In this document: positions 34,384 to 41,860 of the stretch, piece after piece | Numbering within the stretch: position 1 is the stretch's first letter | Layout of the letters: every line of letters begins with the position of its first letter | Source of the DNA: Brachybacterium massiliense | GTDB lineage: Bacteria > Actinomycetota > Actinomycetes > Actinomycetales > Dermabacteraceae | Direction: 5' to 3' | NCBI RefSeq assembly: GCF_900184245.1 | Contig: NZ_FXXB01000005.1 | Coordinates: 62,001-126,000 of the forward strand | DNA: 64,000 nt | Made by a program: the position numbers and the translations under genes | Notes under the pieces: generated by a model | The model's database searches: none | What the model saw: the letters and a program-made list of their open reading frames with translations, nothing else | What the model was told of the DNA's origin: nothing

Positions 34384-34668
34384 GTGGCCACCTACGCCGT
34401 CCAGTACACCTACACCGATGACGCCGCACGGGTCGCGACCTTCCGGCCCGAGCATCGCGAGCACCTCGCCGAGCTGCACCGCGAGGGCACGCTGCTGCTG
34501 TCCGGGCCGCTCGGCGGCGCACCGGGCGCGCTGCTGATCGTCGAGGCGGAGTCCGAGGACGCGGCGCTCGCCGCGCTCGACGGCGACCCCTTCCAGCGCG
34601 AGCGCGTGATCGTGGACCGCAGCGTGCGGGAGTGGACCGTCGTGATCGGGCAGCTGCCCGGCGCCTGA
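34384..34668 (+). CDS. YciI-family protein
   Basis: 94 residues from GTG 34384, preceded by CAGGGAG. The start is decided by that site and by family alignment: VATYAVQYTY is the expected first strand of the YciI ferredoxin-like fold. HREHLAELHREGTLLLSGPL contains the family's conserved His and the SGP turn, and GDPFQRERVIVDRSVREW the conserved D-P-F. YciI-like proteins are small cytoplasmic dimers, possibly enzymes on chlorinated or muconate-like compounds; their role is mostly unknown. It stands alone, divergent from the winged-helix regulator. Confidence 0.88.
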   Translation: MATYAVQYTYTDDAARVATFRPEHREHLAELHREGTLLLSGPLGGAPGALLIVEAESEDAALAALDGDPFQRERVIVDRSVREWTVVIGQLPGA

Positions 34669-34690
34669 GCGGTGCGGTCTCGCGCGGGGC

Positions 34691-35185
34691 TCAGCGCTCG
34701 GTGTCGGTCCCGTCGTCGGCCTGCCCCTGATCGCGCCGCACGGACGCCTGCAGATCCAGCAGCTGACCGGCGGTGGCGTTCACCATCGTCTGCTCGCCCA
34801 CCATCACCAGCGGCAGGGCACCCTTGCCGCCGTGGGAGGTCAGCACCTCCTGGGCGTGCGGGTCACGGAACACGTTCACCCACACCACGTCCTCACGAGG
34901 GCCGCGGATCGCCGCCTGCAGCCGGGCCGAGAGCGGATCGCCCGGTGCCCAGAGGATGATCGCGGTGTCCGCACCGCGGGTGCGCGCCTGGGCGAGCGGT
35001 GTGTGCGGGCCCGAGCGCAGAGGGCTCGTCCAGTACGCCATGAACAGGGAGAAGAGCGAGACCGCGATCGCGGCGATCAGCTGATCGGCCAGGAACAGCA
35101 GCACGGCCAGCAGCCCTCCGCCCACCAGCAGCAGGACGGGACGCACCCAGGCGCTCGCAGGGACACCGCTCCGGGAGGCGCTCAC
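34691..35185 (-). CDS. membrane protein with thioredoxin/glutaredoxin-like domain lacking the CxxC
   Basis: 164 residues from GTG 35185, which overlaps the LysR stop as GTGA. Two hydrophobic helices (about 17-35 and 37-55) precede a domain that reads like a glutaredoxin: strand AIILWAPGDPLSARLQAAI where CPYC would sit, VVWVNVFRDPHAQEVL, and the cis-Pro strand ALPLVMVGEQTMVNAT. There is no cysteine in the protein, so disulfide chemistry is impossible; a binding or scaffold role is more likely. Coupling to the LysR gene places it at the end of the scavenging locus. Fold assignment is by eye. Confidence 0.7.
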   Translation of the reverse strand: MSASRSGVPASAWVRPVLLLVGGGLLAVLLFLADQLIAAIAVSLFSLFMAYWTSPLRSGPHTPLAQARTRGADTAIILWAPGDPLSARLQAAIRGPREDVVWVNVFRDPHAQEVLTSHGGKGALPLVMVGEQTMVNATAGQLLDLQASVRRDQGQADDGTDTER

Positions 35186-36096
35186 ATCATCACCGCGGTC
35201 GCGAGGCGAGCAGTGGTCTCGGCCACGAGCGCATCGCGCAGCGCGCCCACGGCCGGGATCGCGAGAGCGCCGCGACGGTTCAGCAGGCCGATCATGCGGT
35301 TGTCGAGATCGGGCAGCGCGCGCACCACCAGATCGGCCGGCGGGGCGGCCTCGAGCGCGATCTCCGGGATCAGCGCGACGCCGCCGCCGTGCATGATCAG
35401 CTGCTGCACCACGATCGTGTCGTCGGTCGAGTGGCGCACCGTGGGGGAGAAGCCTGCCGTACGGGCGCTCGAGATGAGGTTCGCCCGGCACCGCTCGCAG
35501 CCCGCGATCCACGGATCGGTGGCGAGGTCGGCGAGGGTGAGATTCGGGTCCTGGGCGCGAGGATGGTCATGCGGCAGCACCGCCATCACCCGGTCCTCCA
35601 TCAGCGGGGTCCACTCCAGGGTGCCCTCGTCGCCGATGTCGCTGCAGGGGTAGCGGAACACCAGGGCGAGGTCGAGATCGCCCTCGCGCAGCGCCGTCAC
35701 GGCATCCGGCGGCTCGAGCTCGGCGAAGGTGACGTCCAGCTCCGGCGCGGACTCCGAGAGCCGCTTGAGCATCGGCGGCAGCAGCACCGCGGCCGCCGAC
35801 GGGAAGGTTCCGAACTTCACCGTGCCGCGGCGCAGAGCCGTGATGTCCGCGAGCTCCTCCTCGGCCGCGTGCAGCTGCGCCGCGATCGCCTCGGCGTGCG
35901 CGGCGAGCCGACCGCCCGCCTCGGTGGGCGTGACACCGGAGGAGGAGCGCAACAGCAGCTGGGTGCCCACCTCCTTCTCGAGCGCCGCGAGGTGCTGGGA
36001 GACGGCGGGCTGCGTCCAGCCCAGCTCACGGGCGCCGGCGCCGATCGAGCCGTTGCGCACCACCGTGCGGAAGATGAGAAGCCTGCGAGGATCCAT
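35182..36096 (-). CDS. LysR-family transcriptional regulator
   Basis: 304 residues, standard LysR length. The winged HTH (IGAGARELGWTQPAVSQHLA, about 18-37) is followed by LEKEVGTQLLLRSSSGVTPT and an inducer-binding domain (about 90-300). It lies directly downstream of the monooxygenase/ABC importer operon on the same strand and 93 bases away. A site at 36117-36139 upstream of its start closely resembles a site at 41797-41820 upstream of the operon, so it probably regulates both itself and the operon. By analogy with CysB-type or YtlI-type regulators of sulfur-source genes, the inducer might be a sulfur metabolite. Confidence 0.92.
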   Translation of the reverse strand: MDPRRLLIFRTVVRNGSIGAGARELGWTQPAVSQHLAALEKEVGTQLLLRSSSGVTPTEAGGRLAAHAEAIAAQLHAAEEELADITALRRGTVKFGTFPSAAAVLLPPMLKRLSESAPELDVTFAELEPPDAVTALREGDLDLALVFRYPCSDIGDEGTLEWTPLMEDRVMAVLPHDHPRAQDPNLTLADLATDPWIAGCERCRANLISSARTAGFSPTVRHSTDDTIVVQQLIMHGGGVALIPEIALEAAPPADLVVRALPDLDNRMIGLLNRRGALAIPAVGALRDALVAETTARLATAVMM

Positions 36097-36116
36097 GTCT
36101 CCATCCTAGGCGCGCG

Positions 36117-36139
36117 TTGCAAGCCAGGCTTATGGGTCG
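36117..36139. promoter_or_regulatory. candidate LysR operator, site 1
   Basis: TTGCAAGCCAGGCTTATGGG, then TCG, 20 bases upstream of the LysR start. It contains the inverted repeat AAGCC-A-GGCTT and closely matches TGCAAGGCGGCGACTATGGG at 41798 (one-base indel), including the following TCG. Confidence 0.55.
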
Positions 36140-36189
36140 GGCTCGGGCACCCACCCCCACACCCTGGGCCGACCCCTCCTCCGAGTCCC

Positions 36190-37548
36190 CTAGAGCCCCA
36201 GGTTCTCCCGCAGTGTCTCTCCCGCGTACTCGTCCGGATACACACCCCGCTCCTGCAGGCGGGGGATCAGCTCGTCCACGATGTCGTCCAGCCCCGAAGG
36301 GATCAGCCAGGGCGTGATGTTCAGCCCGTCGATCGCACCGAGTCGTGCGTACTCGGCGAGACGGTCGGCGACCGTCTCGTAGCTGCCGGAGAAGCTGCCG
36401 CGCCGAGCACCGGCCTTGACCCGTGCGAACTCGAGGATCGTCTGTCCCTTCTCCGCGGCCTCCTCCCGCCAGCTGCGGGTGAGCTCCTCCGCCTTGGCGA
36501 ACTGGAAGCCGGCACCGCGGGTCACCCCGGACTCGGACACCTCCGGCGGGACGTCCGGCAGGGGCCCGTCGGGGTCGAACTCCGACAGATCCCGGCCCCA
36601 GTACTGCTCGAGCAGCGCGATCGCCTGCTCGGGCCCGATCTGCAGGTCCCGCACCCAGCGGATCTTCTCCTCCGCCTCGGCCTCGGTGGGGGCCAGCACG
36701 ATCTCGGCGCCCGGCAGGATCTTCACCGCGTTCGCATCGCGGCCCGCGGCGATCGTGCGCTCGACCACGCTGCGTCGGAACTCGACCGCCGCCTCGAGAC
36801 CGCCGTGCGGGGAGAAGATGACATCCGCGGTACGGGCGGCGAAGTCCTGCCCTGCGGGGGAGGCCCCGGCCTGGAACAGCACGGGACGGCCCTGCGCGGA
36901 GCGGGGCAGATCCCCCTGGGCGCGCACGCTGTAGTGGGCGCCGTCGTGGTGGATCTGCTCCCCGGCCCAGAACTGCTCGGCCACGCGCACGAACGCCTCG
37001 GCGTGGATGTAGCGATCCGCGTGATCGAGGTAGCCGCCGCGGCGGAAGTTCTCCCCGGTCCAGGCGTTGTCGGTGGTCACGATGTTCCACCCGGCGCGCC
37101 CGCCGGAGAGCAGGTCGAGGGTCTGCAGGCGCCGCGCCAGGTCCACCGGGTCGTTGTAGGTGGTGTTCTGGGTGGCGACCAGCCCGATCTTCTCCGTGAC
37201 CGCGGCCAGCGCCGCGAGCAGGGTCTGCGCGTCGGGGCGCCCGGCCACATCGAGCTCGAAGGGCACCCCGCGATGCTCCCGCAGCCGCAGCCCCTCCCCG
37301 AGGAAGAAAGCCGCGAACTTCCCGCGCTCCGCAGTGCGGATCAGGGACTCGAAGGACTCCCACGCCACCTGGTCGCCACTCTCGGGCAGGCGCCAGATGG
37401 TCGAGGAGTTCACACCCTGGAAGAACACCCCGAAGGAGAGCTGCCCGGTGGGGGCGTGCGCAGGATGCAGGGGGTGCTCGGCGGGGCCGGTCGCGAGTGC
37501 CGCCGCCTCGGCCGAGAGCGGGGTGGGGGAGGTGCCGGTGCTGGTCAC
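36190..37548 (-). CDS. NtaA/SnaA/DszA-type flavin-dependent monooxygenase (LLM class)
   Basis: 452 residues from GTG 37548, overlapping the previous gene as GTGA. The signature of the NtaA/SnaA/DszA group is present: GRAGWNIVTTDN (about 145-156), with GLVATQNTTYNDPVDLARRL before it and VLFQAGASPAGQDFAA after it. These FMNH2-dependent enzymes oxidise sulfur compounds, chelators or similar small molecules, and need a separate flavin reductase. It is the last enzyme gene of the five-gene operon that starts with the permease at 41714. Substrate is not readable, but a sulfur- or nitrogen-containing nutrient taken up by the ABC importer is likely. Confidence 0.93.
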   Translation of the reverse strand: MTSTGTSPTPLSAEAAALATGPAEHPLHPAHAPTGQLSFGVFFQGVNSSTIWRLPESGDQVAWESFESLIRTAERGKFAAFFLGEGLRLREHRGVPFELDVAGRPDAQTLLAALAAVTEKIGLVATQNTTYNDPVDLARRLQTLDLLSGGRAGWNIVTTDNAWTGENFRRGGYLDHADRYIHAEAFVRVAEQFWAGEQIHHDGAHYSVRAQGDLPRSAQGRPVLFQAGASPAGQDFAARTADVIFSPHGGLEAAVEFRRSVVERTIAAGRDANAVKILPGAEIVLAPTEAEAEEKIRWVRDLQIGPEQAIALLEQYWGRDLSEFDPDGPLPDVPPEVSESGVTRGAGFQFAKAEELTRSWREEAAEKGQTILEFARVKAGARRGSFSGSYETVADRLAEYARLGAIDGLNITPWLIPSGLDDIVDELIPRLQERGVYPDEYAGETLRENLGL

Positions 37549-38510
37549 GAGTGGTCCTCACGGGTCAGGCGGGCGCGGTCGGCGCGGCGCACGGGATCGA
37601 GATGATGGGGCGCGGGCGGCAGGCCCAGCTGCTCGCGCAGGCTGGTCCCGACCACCGGTGCGGGGGCGATCAGGCCCTGCTCCCGCAGGGCGTCGATGAG
37701 CTCGGGGACCGGCCCCAGGGGATCGGCTCCGAGGTCGAGGCCCACCACGCGCACCAGGCGCACGACGGGCCCGTCGGCCTCTTCACGTGCCGCCGCGACC
37801 GCCTCGAGCGCGCCGTCGGCGCCGGAGCGGAGATCGAGATCCAGCACCCGCCCGTCGGCCAGCTCCGAGGCGACGCGCTCACCGGCTGCGGCACGATCCG
37901 CGTCCGCGACCAGCACCGGCAACAGCCCCTGCGGAGAGCGCGGGGTGATCGCGGGGCCGCGCACCGAGAACGTCTCCGCCTCGACGTCGGCGTACTGCAG
38001 GCGCGAGGCGTCGAGATACTTCCCGCCGGCGGTGTCGCGCACCACCGCGTCGGGCGCCCAGGAGTCCCAGATCAGGCGGGACGTCTCGAGCACGTCGGCC
38101 GCCTCGCGGGCGGTGGCTGCGCGGTCCAGCGGCGAGCGGCCCACGGTCGCGGGGACCGACGGATCGGTCTGCGCATGCACCAGCCAGCCGGCGCGGCCGT
38201 GGCTGATGTGATCCAGGCTCATCAGCTGCGTGGCCAGATGGAACGGTTCGACGTAGACCGCGTCGGTGCGCGGCAGCAGACCCACCGCACGCGTGACGGG
38301 CGCGAGGTGCGCGGCGACGTGGATCGGGTGCAGACCGCCGTCGCTCAGGGTCAGCGCCCCGGCGCCGGCCTCCTCGAGGCGGCGGGCGAGCGCCGCGAAC
38401 CGTCCCACGAACGCGGGATCGGTGACGAGGTCGACCGCGAGCACGGGCCGCGTCGGGCCGGGGGCTGCGGTCTCGGCGCGGGTGACGGTCTGTGGGGTGG
38501 TGGTGCTCAC
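37545..38510 (-). CDS. LLM-class flavin-dependent oxidoreductase
   Basis: 321 residues from GTG 38510 (GTGA overlap with the substrate-binding protein gene). A luciferase-like TIM barrel: GALTLSDGGLHPIHVAAHLA near residue 52, PRTDAVYVEPFHLATQL, and HISHGRAGWLVHAQ (about 100-113), a shorter version of the NtaA-type signature. Sequence after ~185 matches the family weakly. It probably acts with the next gene's product on an imported substrate. Having two LLM enzymes next to an amino-acid-type importer resembles B. subtilis ytmI-type and related sulfur-source operons. Confidence 0.87.
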   Translation of the reverse strand: MSTTTPQTVTRAETAAPGPTRPVLAVDLVTDPAFVGRFAALARRLEEAGAGALTLSDGGLHPIHVAAHLAPVTRAVGLLPRTDAVYVEPFHLATQLMSLDHISHGRAGWLVHAQTDPSVPATVGRSPLDRAATAREAADVLETSRLIWDSWAPDAVVRDTAGGKYLDASRLQYADVEAETFSVRGPAITPRSPQGLLPVLVADADRAAAGERVASELADGRVLDLDLRSGADGALEAVAAAREEADGPVVRLVRVVGLDLGADPLGPVPELIDALREQGLIAPAPVVGTSLREQLGLPPAPHHLDPVRRADRARLTREDHS

Positions 38511-39604
38511 GGGTTCTCCTGGGTGTGGGCGCGGGATTCGGCGAGTGCCTCGTCGGAGATCTGCCAGCGCTCGAGCACCTGCGCGTAGGTGCCGTCAGCG
38601 ATCAGGGCGTTCAGTGCCGCGGCGTAGGGCTCGGCCAGCCCGCTGCCCGCGGCGAAGGTGCCCGCGACCAGGGTCTCGTCCGGCCAGCCGGCGTTGATCC
38701 GCCCCTGCAGCTCGAAGTCGTCGCGGCGGGCGGCGATGAAGCTCAGCGAGGCGTAGGGGGAGAGGTAGCCGTCCACGCGTCCCGCGCCGAGGGCGAGCAG
38801 GGTGTCGGCATCGCTCGAGTAGTGCTTGAGCTCGGCGGGCTCCTTGCCCGCGGCCTCGAGCTCGGCGTTCCAGTCGGTGAGGATCCGCTCCTGGTTGGTC
38901 GCAGCGCCCACAGCGATGATCCTGCCGCTGAGGGAGTCGGGATCCTCGAGCCAGCCCTCCGCGCCCTTCTTCACGAGGAAGGACATGTAGGCGGCGCGGT
39001 AGGAGGCGAAGTCGAACTTCTGCAGCCGCTCGGCGTTGATGCCGACGTTCGCGTGGACCACGTCGAACTCCCCGGCCTCGAGCTTGAGCGGCCAGTTCTC
39101 CCAGGTGGTCAGCTTCAGCTCGAACTCGAGGCCGAGCTTGTCCGCCACGATCCGGGCGATGTCGATCTCGGAGCCGATGTAGGTCTGGTTGTCGTCGGCG
39201 AGGAAGGACAGCGGGGCGGCGCTGGTGCCGTTGATGCCCACGCGCAGCACGCCGGAGTCGGCGATCTCCGCAGGCAGCTGCGCGGCGATCTCCGGATCGG
39301 ACTCGGCACGGATCAGCTCCTGGGTGCCGGAGGTGTCGATCCCCGAGGCAGGCGCGCCGCCTCCGTCGGACGCCCCGGAGCCGGAGGTCCCGCTTCCTGT
39401 GCCCCCGCCCGGGGCCGCACTCGCCGAGGGGGCGGGGTCGGAGCAGGCGGCGAGCAGCCCGACGGGCAGCAGCAGACCGGCGGCCGCGAGGGTGCGGCGG
39501 CTCAGGAGGTGGCGGCTCGGGGAGCGAAGGTGGGGTGGGCGGTGGAGGCCCGTGGTCGGGTGGTGGCGCAGGGGCGATGGGTACGGAGATATCGGCATAC
39601 TCAT
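38507..39604 (-). CDS. substrate-binding lipoprotein of a polar amino-acid-type ABC importer
   Basis: 365 residues from ATG 39604. The signal is a twin-arginine lipoprotein type: SRRTLAAAGLLLPVGLLAAC, lipid-anchored Cys 54. The mature part is a family 3 (SBP_bac_3) receptor: GVLRVGINGTSAAPLSFLAD, GSEIDIARIVADKLGLEFEL, FDVVHANVGINAERLQKFDF. It should capture a small polar substrate such as a sulfur-containing amino acid. The first ~20 residues come from palindromic element F and its flank, and the start codon overlaps the ATPase gene's stop (ATGA) within that element. Unusually long pre-signal region; no other start codon is available. Confidence 0.9.
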   Translation of the reverse strand: MSMPISPYPSPLRHHPTTGLHRPPHLRSPSRHLLSRRTLAAAGLLLPVGLLAACSDPAPSASAAPGGGTGSGTSGSGASDGGGAPASGIDTSGTQELIRAESDPEIAAQLPAEIADSGVLRVGINGTSAAPLSFLADDNQTYIGSEIDIARIVADKLGLEFELKLTTWENWPLKLEAGEFDVVHANVGINAERLQKFDFASYRAAYMSFLVKKGAEGWLEDPDSLSGRIIAVGAATNQERILTDWNAELEAAGKEPAELKHYSSDADTLLALGAGRVDGYLSPYASLSFIAARRDDFELQGRINAGWPDETLVAGTFAAGSGLAEPYAAALNALIADGTYAQVLERWQISDEALAESRAHTQENP

Positions 39605-39627
39605 CGCTCAGCCGCCAGTACCCGACC
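39554..39627 (-). repeat. 74-base palindromic element, copy F (inverted)
   Basis: Reverse orientation of copies A-E: plus strand reads TACGGAGATATCGGCATA around the exact centre (GATATC 39588-39593), ends GGTCGGG and GTACCCGACC. On the minus strand the ATPase gene ends in it (GGT CGG GTA CTG GCG GCT GAG CGA TGA) and the substrate-binding protein gene begins in it, so the element forms the gene junction. Confidence 0.88.
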
Positions 39628-40680
39628 ATCGGGCGGCGGGCCGGCAGGTCCGGCGGAGCCGGGAGCGGTGGCAGGTCCGGCGGAGCCGACAGGGCTGGCA
39701 GGGCCGGCAGGGCCGGCGGAGCCGGGAGCGACGGCAGGGCTGGCAGGGCCGGCAGAGTCGATAGGGCTGCCAGGGCCGGCAGCCGCCGACCCCGGCTCCG
39801 TGCCCGTGCGCACCCGCTGCAGGAAGGCCTGGGTGCGCTCATGGGAGGGACGGTCGAGGACCTCGGCGGGCGGGCCCTGCTCGACGATCCGGCCGCGGTC
39901 CATGAACACGACCGTGTCCGCCACGTCCCGGGCGAAGGAGATCTCGTGGGTGACGATCACCAGTGTGGTGCCGGCCCGCGCCAGGGAGCGGATCACCGTG
40001 AGCACCTCTTCGACCAGCTCGGGGTCCAGCGCGCTGGTGGGCTCGTCGAACAGCAGCACCTTCGGCCGCAGGGCCAGGGCTCGGGCGATCGCGACGCGCT
40101 GCTGCTGACCGCCCGAGAGCTGCCGCGGGTACACCGAGGCCTTCTCGGACAGGCCCACGAGGCCCAGCTGCTCGCGCGCATGCTCCTCGGCCTCCCGCCG
40201 CGGCACACCGAGGGCCCGCCGGGGTGCTTCGGCGACGTTCGCGAGGGCCGTCATGTGGGCGAAGAGGTTGAAGCTCTGGAACACCATGCCGATCGCGGTG
40301 CGCTGGCGCAGTACCTCGCGCTCGTGCAGCTCGTGCAGCAGGTCCCCCTCGCGGCGGTATCCGATCACCTCGCCGTCCACGCTGATCAGCCCCTGGGTGA
40401 CCGGTTCGAGGTGGTTGATCGCGCGCAGCAGCGTGGACTTGCCCGAGCCCGAGGGGCCCAGGATCACGGTGACCGAGCCCGGTGCGATGGTCAGGTCGAT
40501 GCCGCGCAGCACCTCGAGGTCCCCGAAAGACTTGTGCACGCCGCGGATCTCGACCAGTCCGTCGGACTTTGCGTCGGCGGCGGGGGTCGAGGCGCTCCGG
40601 GCGGTGTCAGGGCGCCGCGCGGCGGGGTGCTCGATGCTCGCCTCGCGGGAGGGGCGGGTCAGTCGGTTCAGCAGGCTCAT
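39601..40680 (-). CDS. polar amino-acid-type ABC importer ATPase
   Basis: 359 residues from ATG 40680 (ATGA overlap with the permease). Core residues 40-285 are a complete ATPase: GPSGSGKSTLLRAINHLE, MVFQSFNLFAHMTAL (the Q-loop wording typical of amino-acid importers), LSGGQQQRVAIARAL, LLFDEPTSALDP and VTHE. The last ~65 residues are an abnormal Gly/Pro/Ala/Ser tail, coded by tandem repeats and ending in palindromic element F (DGRVLAAER). The enzyme powers import with the permease and the binding protein. The tail is extra to the family and probably tolerated rather than functional. Confidence 0.93.
   Translation of the reverse strand: MSLLNRLTRPSREASIEHPAARRPDTARSASTPAADAKSDGLVEIRGVHKSFGDLEVLRGIDLTIAPGSVTVILGPSGSGKSTLLRAINHLEPVTQGLISVDGEVIGYRREGDLLHELHEREVLRQRTAIGMVFQSFNLFAHMTALANVAEAPRRALGVPRREAEEHAREQLGLVGLSEKASVYPRQLSGGQQQRVAIARALALRPKVLLFDEPTSALDPELVEEVLTVIRSLARAGTTLVIVTHEISFARDVADTVVFMDRGRIVEQGPPAEVLDRPSHERTQAFLQRVRTGTEPGSAAAGPGSPIDSAGPASPAVAPGSAGPAGPASPVGSAGPATAPGSAGPAGPPPDGRVLAAER
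39640..39790. repeat. GC-rich tandem repeats coding the tail of the ATPase
   Basis: Units such as GGCAGGGCCGGC, CGGCGGAGCCGGGAGCG and GGCAGGGCTGGCAG recur in direct orientation over about 150 bases next to element F. On the minus strand they code a Gly/Pro/Ser/Ala tail (SAGPASP, PGSAGPAGP). Confidence 0.8.
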
Positions 40681-41714
40681 GCGGTGGCTCCTGTCGGGGT
40701 GGGGCGCAGTCGGGCCAGGCGCGCCCGGAGCTTCTGCAGCGGGGTGGGCGGCAGGGTGCGCAGCGCCCCCTTGGAGTAGTGGCGTTCGATGTAGTACTGC
40801 CCGATGGACAGTGCCGAGGTGATCACCACGTACCAGAGCGTCGCGACCAGCAGCATCGGCAGCACCTGCTGGGTGCGGCCGTAGATCAGCTGGATGGTGA
40901 AGAACAGCTCCGCGTGGGCGAGGACGTACACGATCGAGGTGCCCTTGACCAGGCCGATGATCTCGTTGAAGGCGGGCGGGAGGATCGCCCGCATCGCCTG
41001 CGGCAGCACGATCCGCAGCGAGCGGTCCCGGGCCGGGATGCCCAGGGCGCTGGCCGCCTCGAGCTGTCCCTGATCCACCGAGAGGATGCCGCCGCGGATC
41101 AGCTCGGCGGCGTAGGCGGCCTGGTGCAGACCCAGGCCCAGCACGGCCGCGAGCATCGGGGTCATCAGATCGCTCGTGCGCGCATCGAGGAAGGTCACCT
41201 CGGTCAGCGGGATGCCGAGGGTGATGCGCTCGTAAAGATAGCCGAGGTTGTACCAGAGCAATAGCTGCACCAGCAGCGGCGTGGAGCGGAAGATCCAGGA
41301 GAACGTCCAGCTCACACCGCTGATGAGGGGTGACTTCGACAGTCGCATCAGGGCGAGCACGAGGCCTAGGCCGAAGCCGACGGCCCCGGCCGTCACCGTG
41401 AGCTTCAGCGTCTCCCACAGGCCGCGCAGGATCGATTCGGCGAGGAACCACTGCGCCACGACGCCCCACTCCCAGCGCGGGTTGGTGACGAAGGAGTACA
41501 GCACCGCCGCGACCACGAGGCCCGCGGCGACGGCGAGCACCACGCGTCCGGGATGGCGGGCCGGGACCACACGAAGGTGGGAGAGGTCCTCCGGCGGTGC
41601 GGGTGCGGTGCGGCACGCGGTCCGCTGCGCTTCCGGCACGGGGGTGTGCCCGGCGGCCGTGGCGGCGGCGGGCAGGCGGCGGTCGGTCTCGGGGGAGACG
41701 ACGGAGGAGGTCAT
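40677..41714 (-). CDS. polar amino-acid-type ABC importer permease
   Basis: 345 residues from ATG 41714, preceded on the minus strand by GGAAGG; an earlier ATG at 41786 would add 24 implausible residues and overlap the operator. An extended N-terminus with one helix (VVLAVAAGLVVAAVLYSFV) precedes the HisM/GlnP-type domain: WETLKLTVTAGAVGFGLGL, STPLLVQLLLWYNLGYL, and the ATPase-docking EAA loop SALGIPARDRSLRIVLPQAM. First gene of a five-gene chain with 4-base overlaps throughout. Upstream is the shared control region with the divergent FAD gene. Confidence 0.92.
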   Translation of the reverse strand: MTSSVVSPETDRRLPAAATAAGHTPVPEAQRTACRTAPAPPEDLSHLRVVPARHPGRVVLAVAAGLVVAAVLYSFVTNPRWEWGVVAQWFLAESILRGLWETLKLTVTAGAVGFGLGLVLALMRLSKSPLISGVSWTFSWIFRSTPLLVQLLLWYNLGYLYERITLGIPLTEVTFLDARTSDLMTPMLAAVLGLGLHQAAYAAELIRGGILSVDQGQLEAASALGIPARDRSLRIVLPQAMRAILPPAFNEIIGLVKGTSIVYVLAHAELFFTIQLIYGRTQQVLPMLLVATLWYVVITSALSIGQYYIERHYSKGALRTLPPTPLQKLRARLARLRPTPTGATA

Positions 41715-41796
41715 GGGAGTGCCTTCCGTGACGGGGCGTGAACCGCGATGCGGTCCCGGCTTGCAGGACCAGACGGTATAAGCCATTCTAATGAAG

Positions 41797-41820
41797 ATGC
41801 AAGGCGGCGACTATGGGTCG
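41797..41820. promoter_or_regulatory. candidate LysR operator, site 2, in the divergent control region
   Basis: TGCAAGGCGGCGACTATGGG plus TCG resembles site 1 at 36117-36139. It lies 83 bases upstream of the permease start and 41 upstream of the FAD-protein start. A nearby ATAAGCC (41779-41785) is the reverse complement of the GGCTTAT in site 1, as expected for LysR proteins that bind two sites. The region is A/T-rich for this window. Confidence 0.55.
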
Positions 41821-41860
41821 TCATGATGCGACACAGAGGCACCTCGGAAGGGACACCTCG

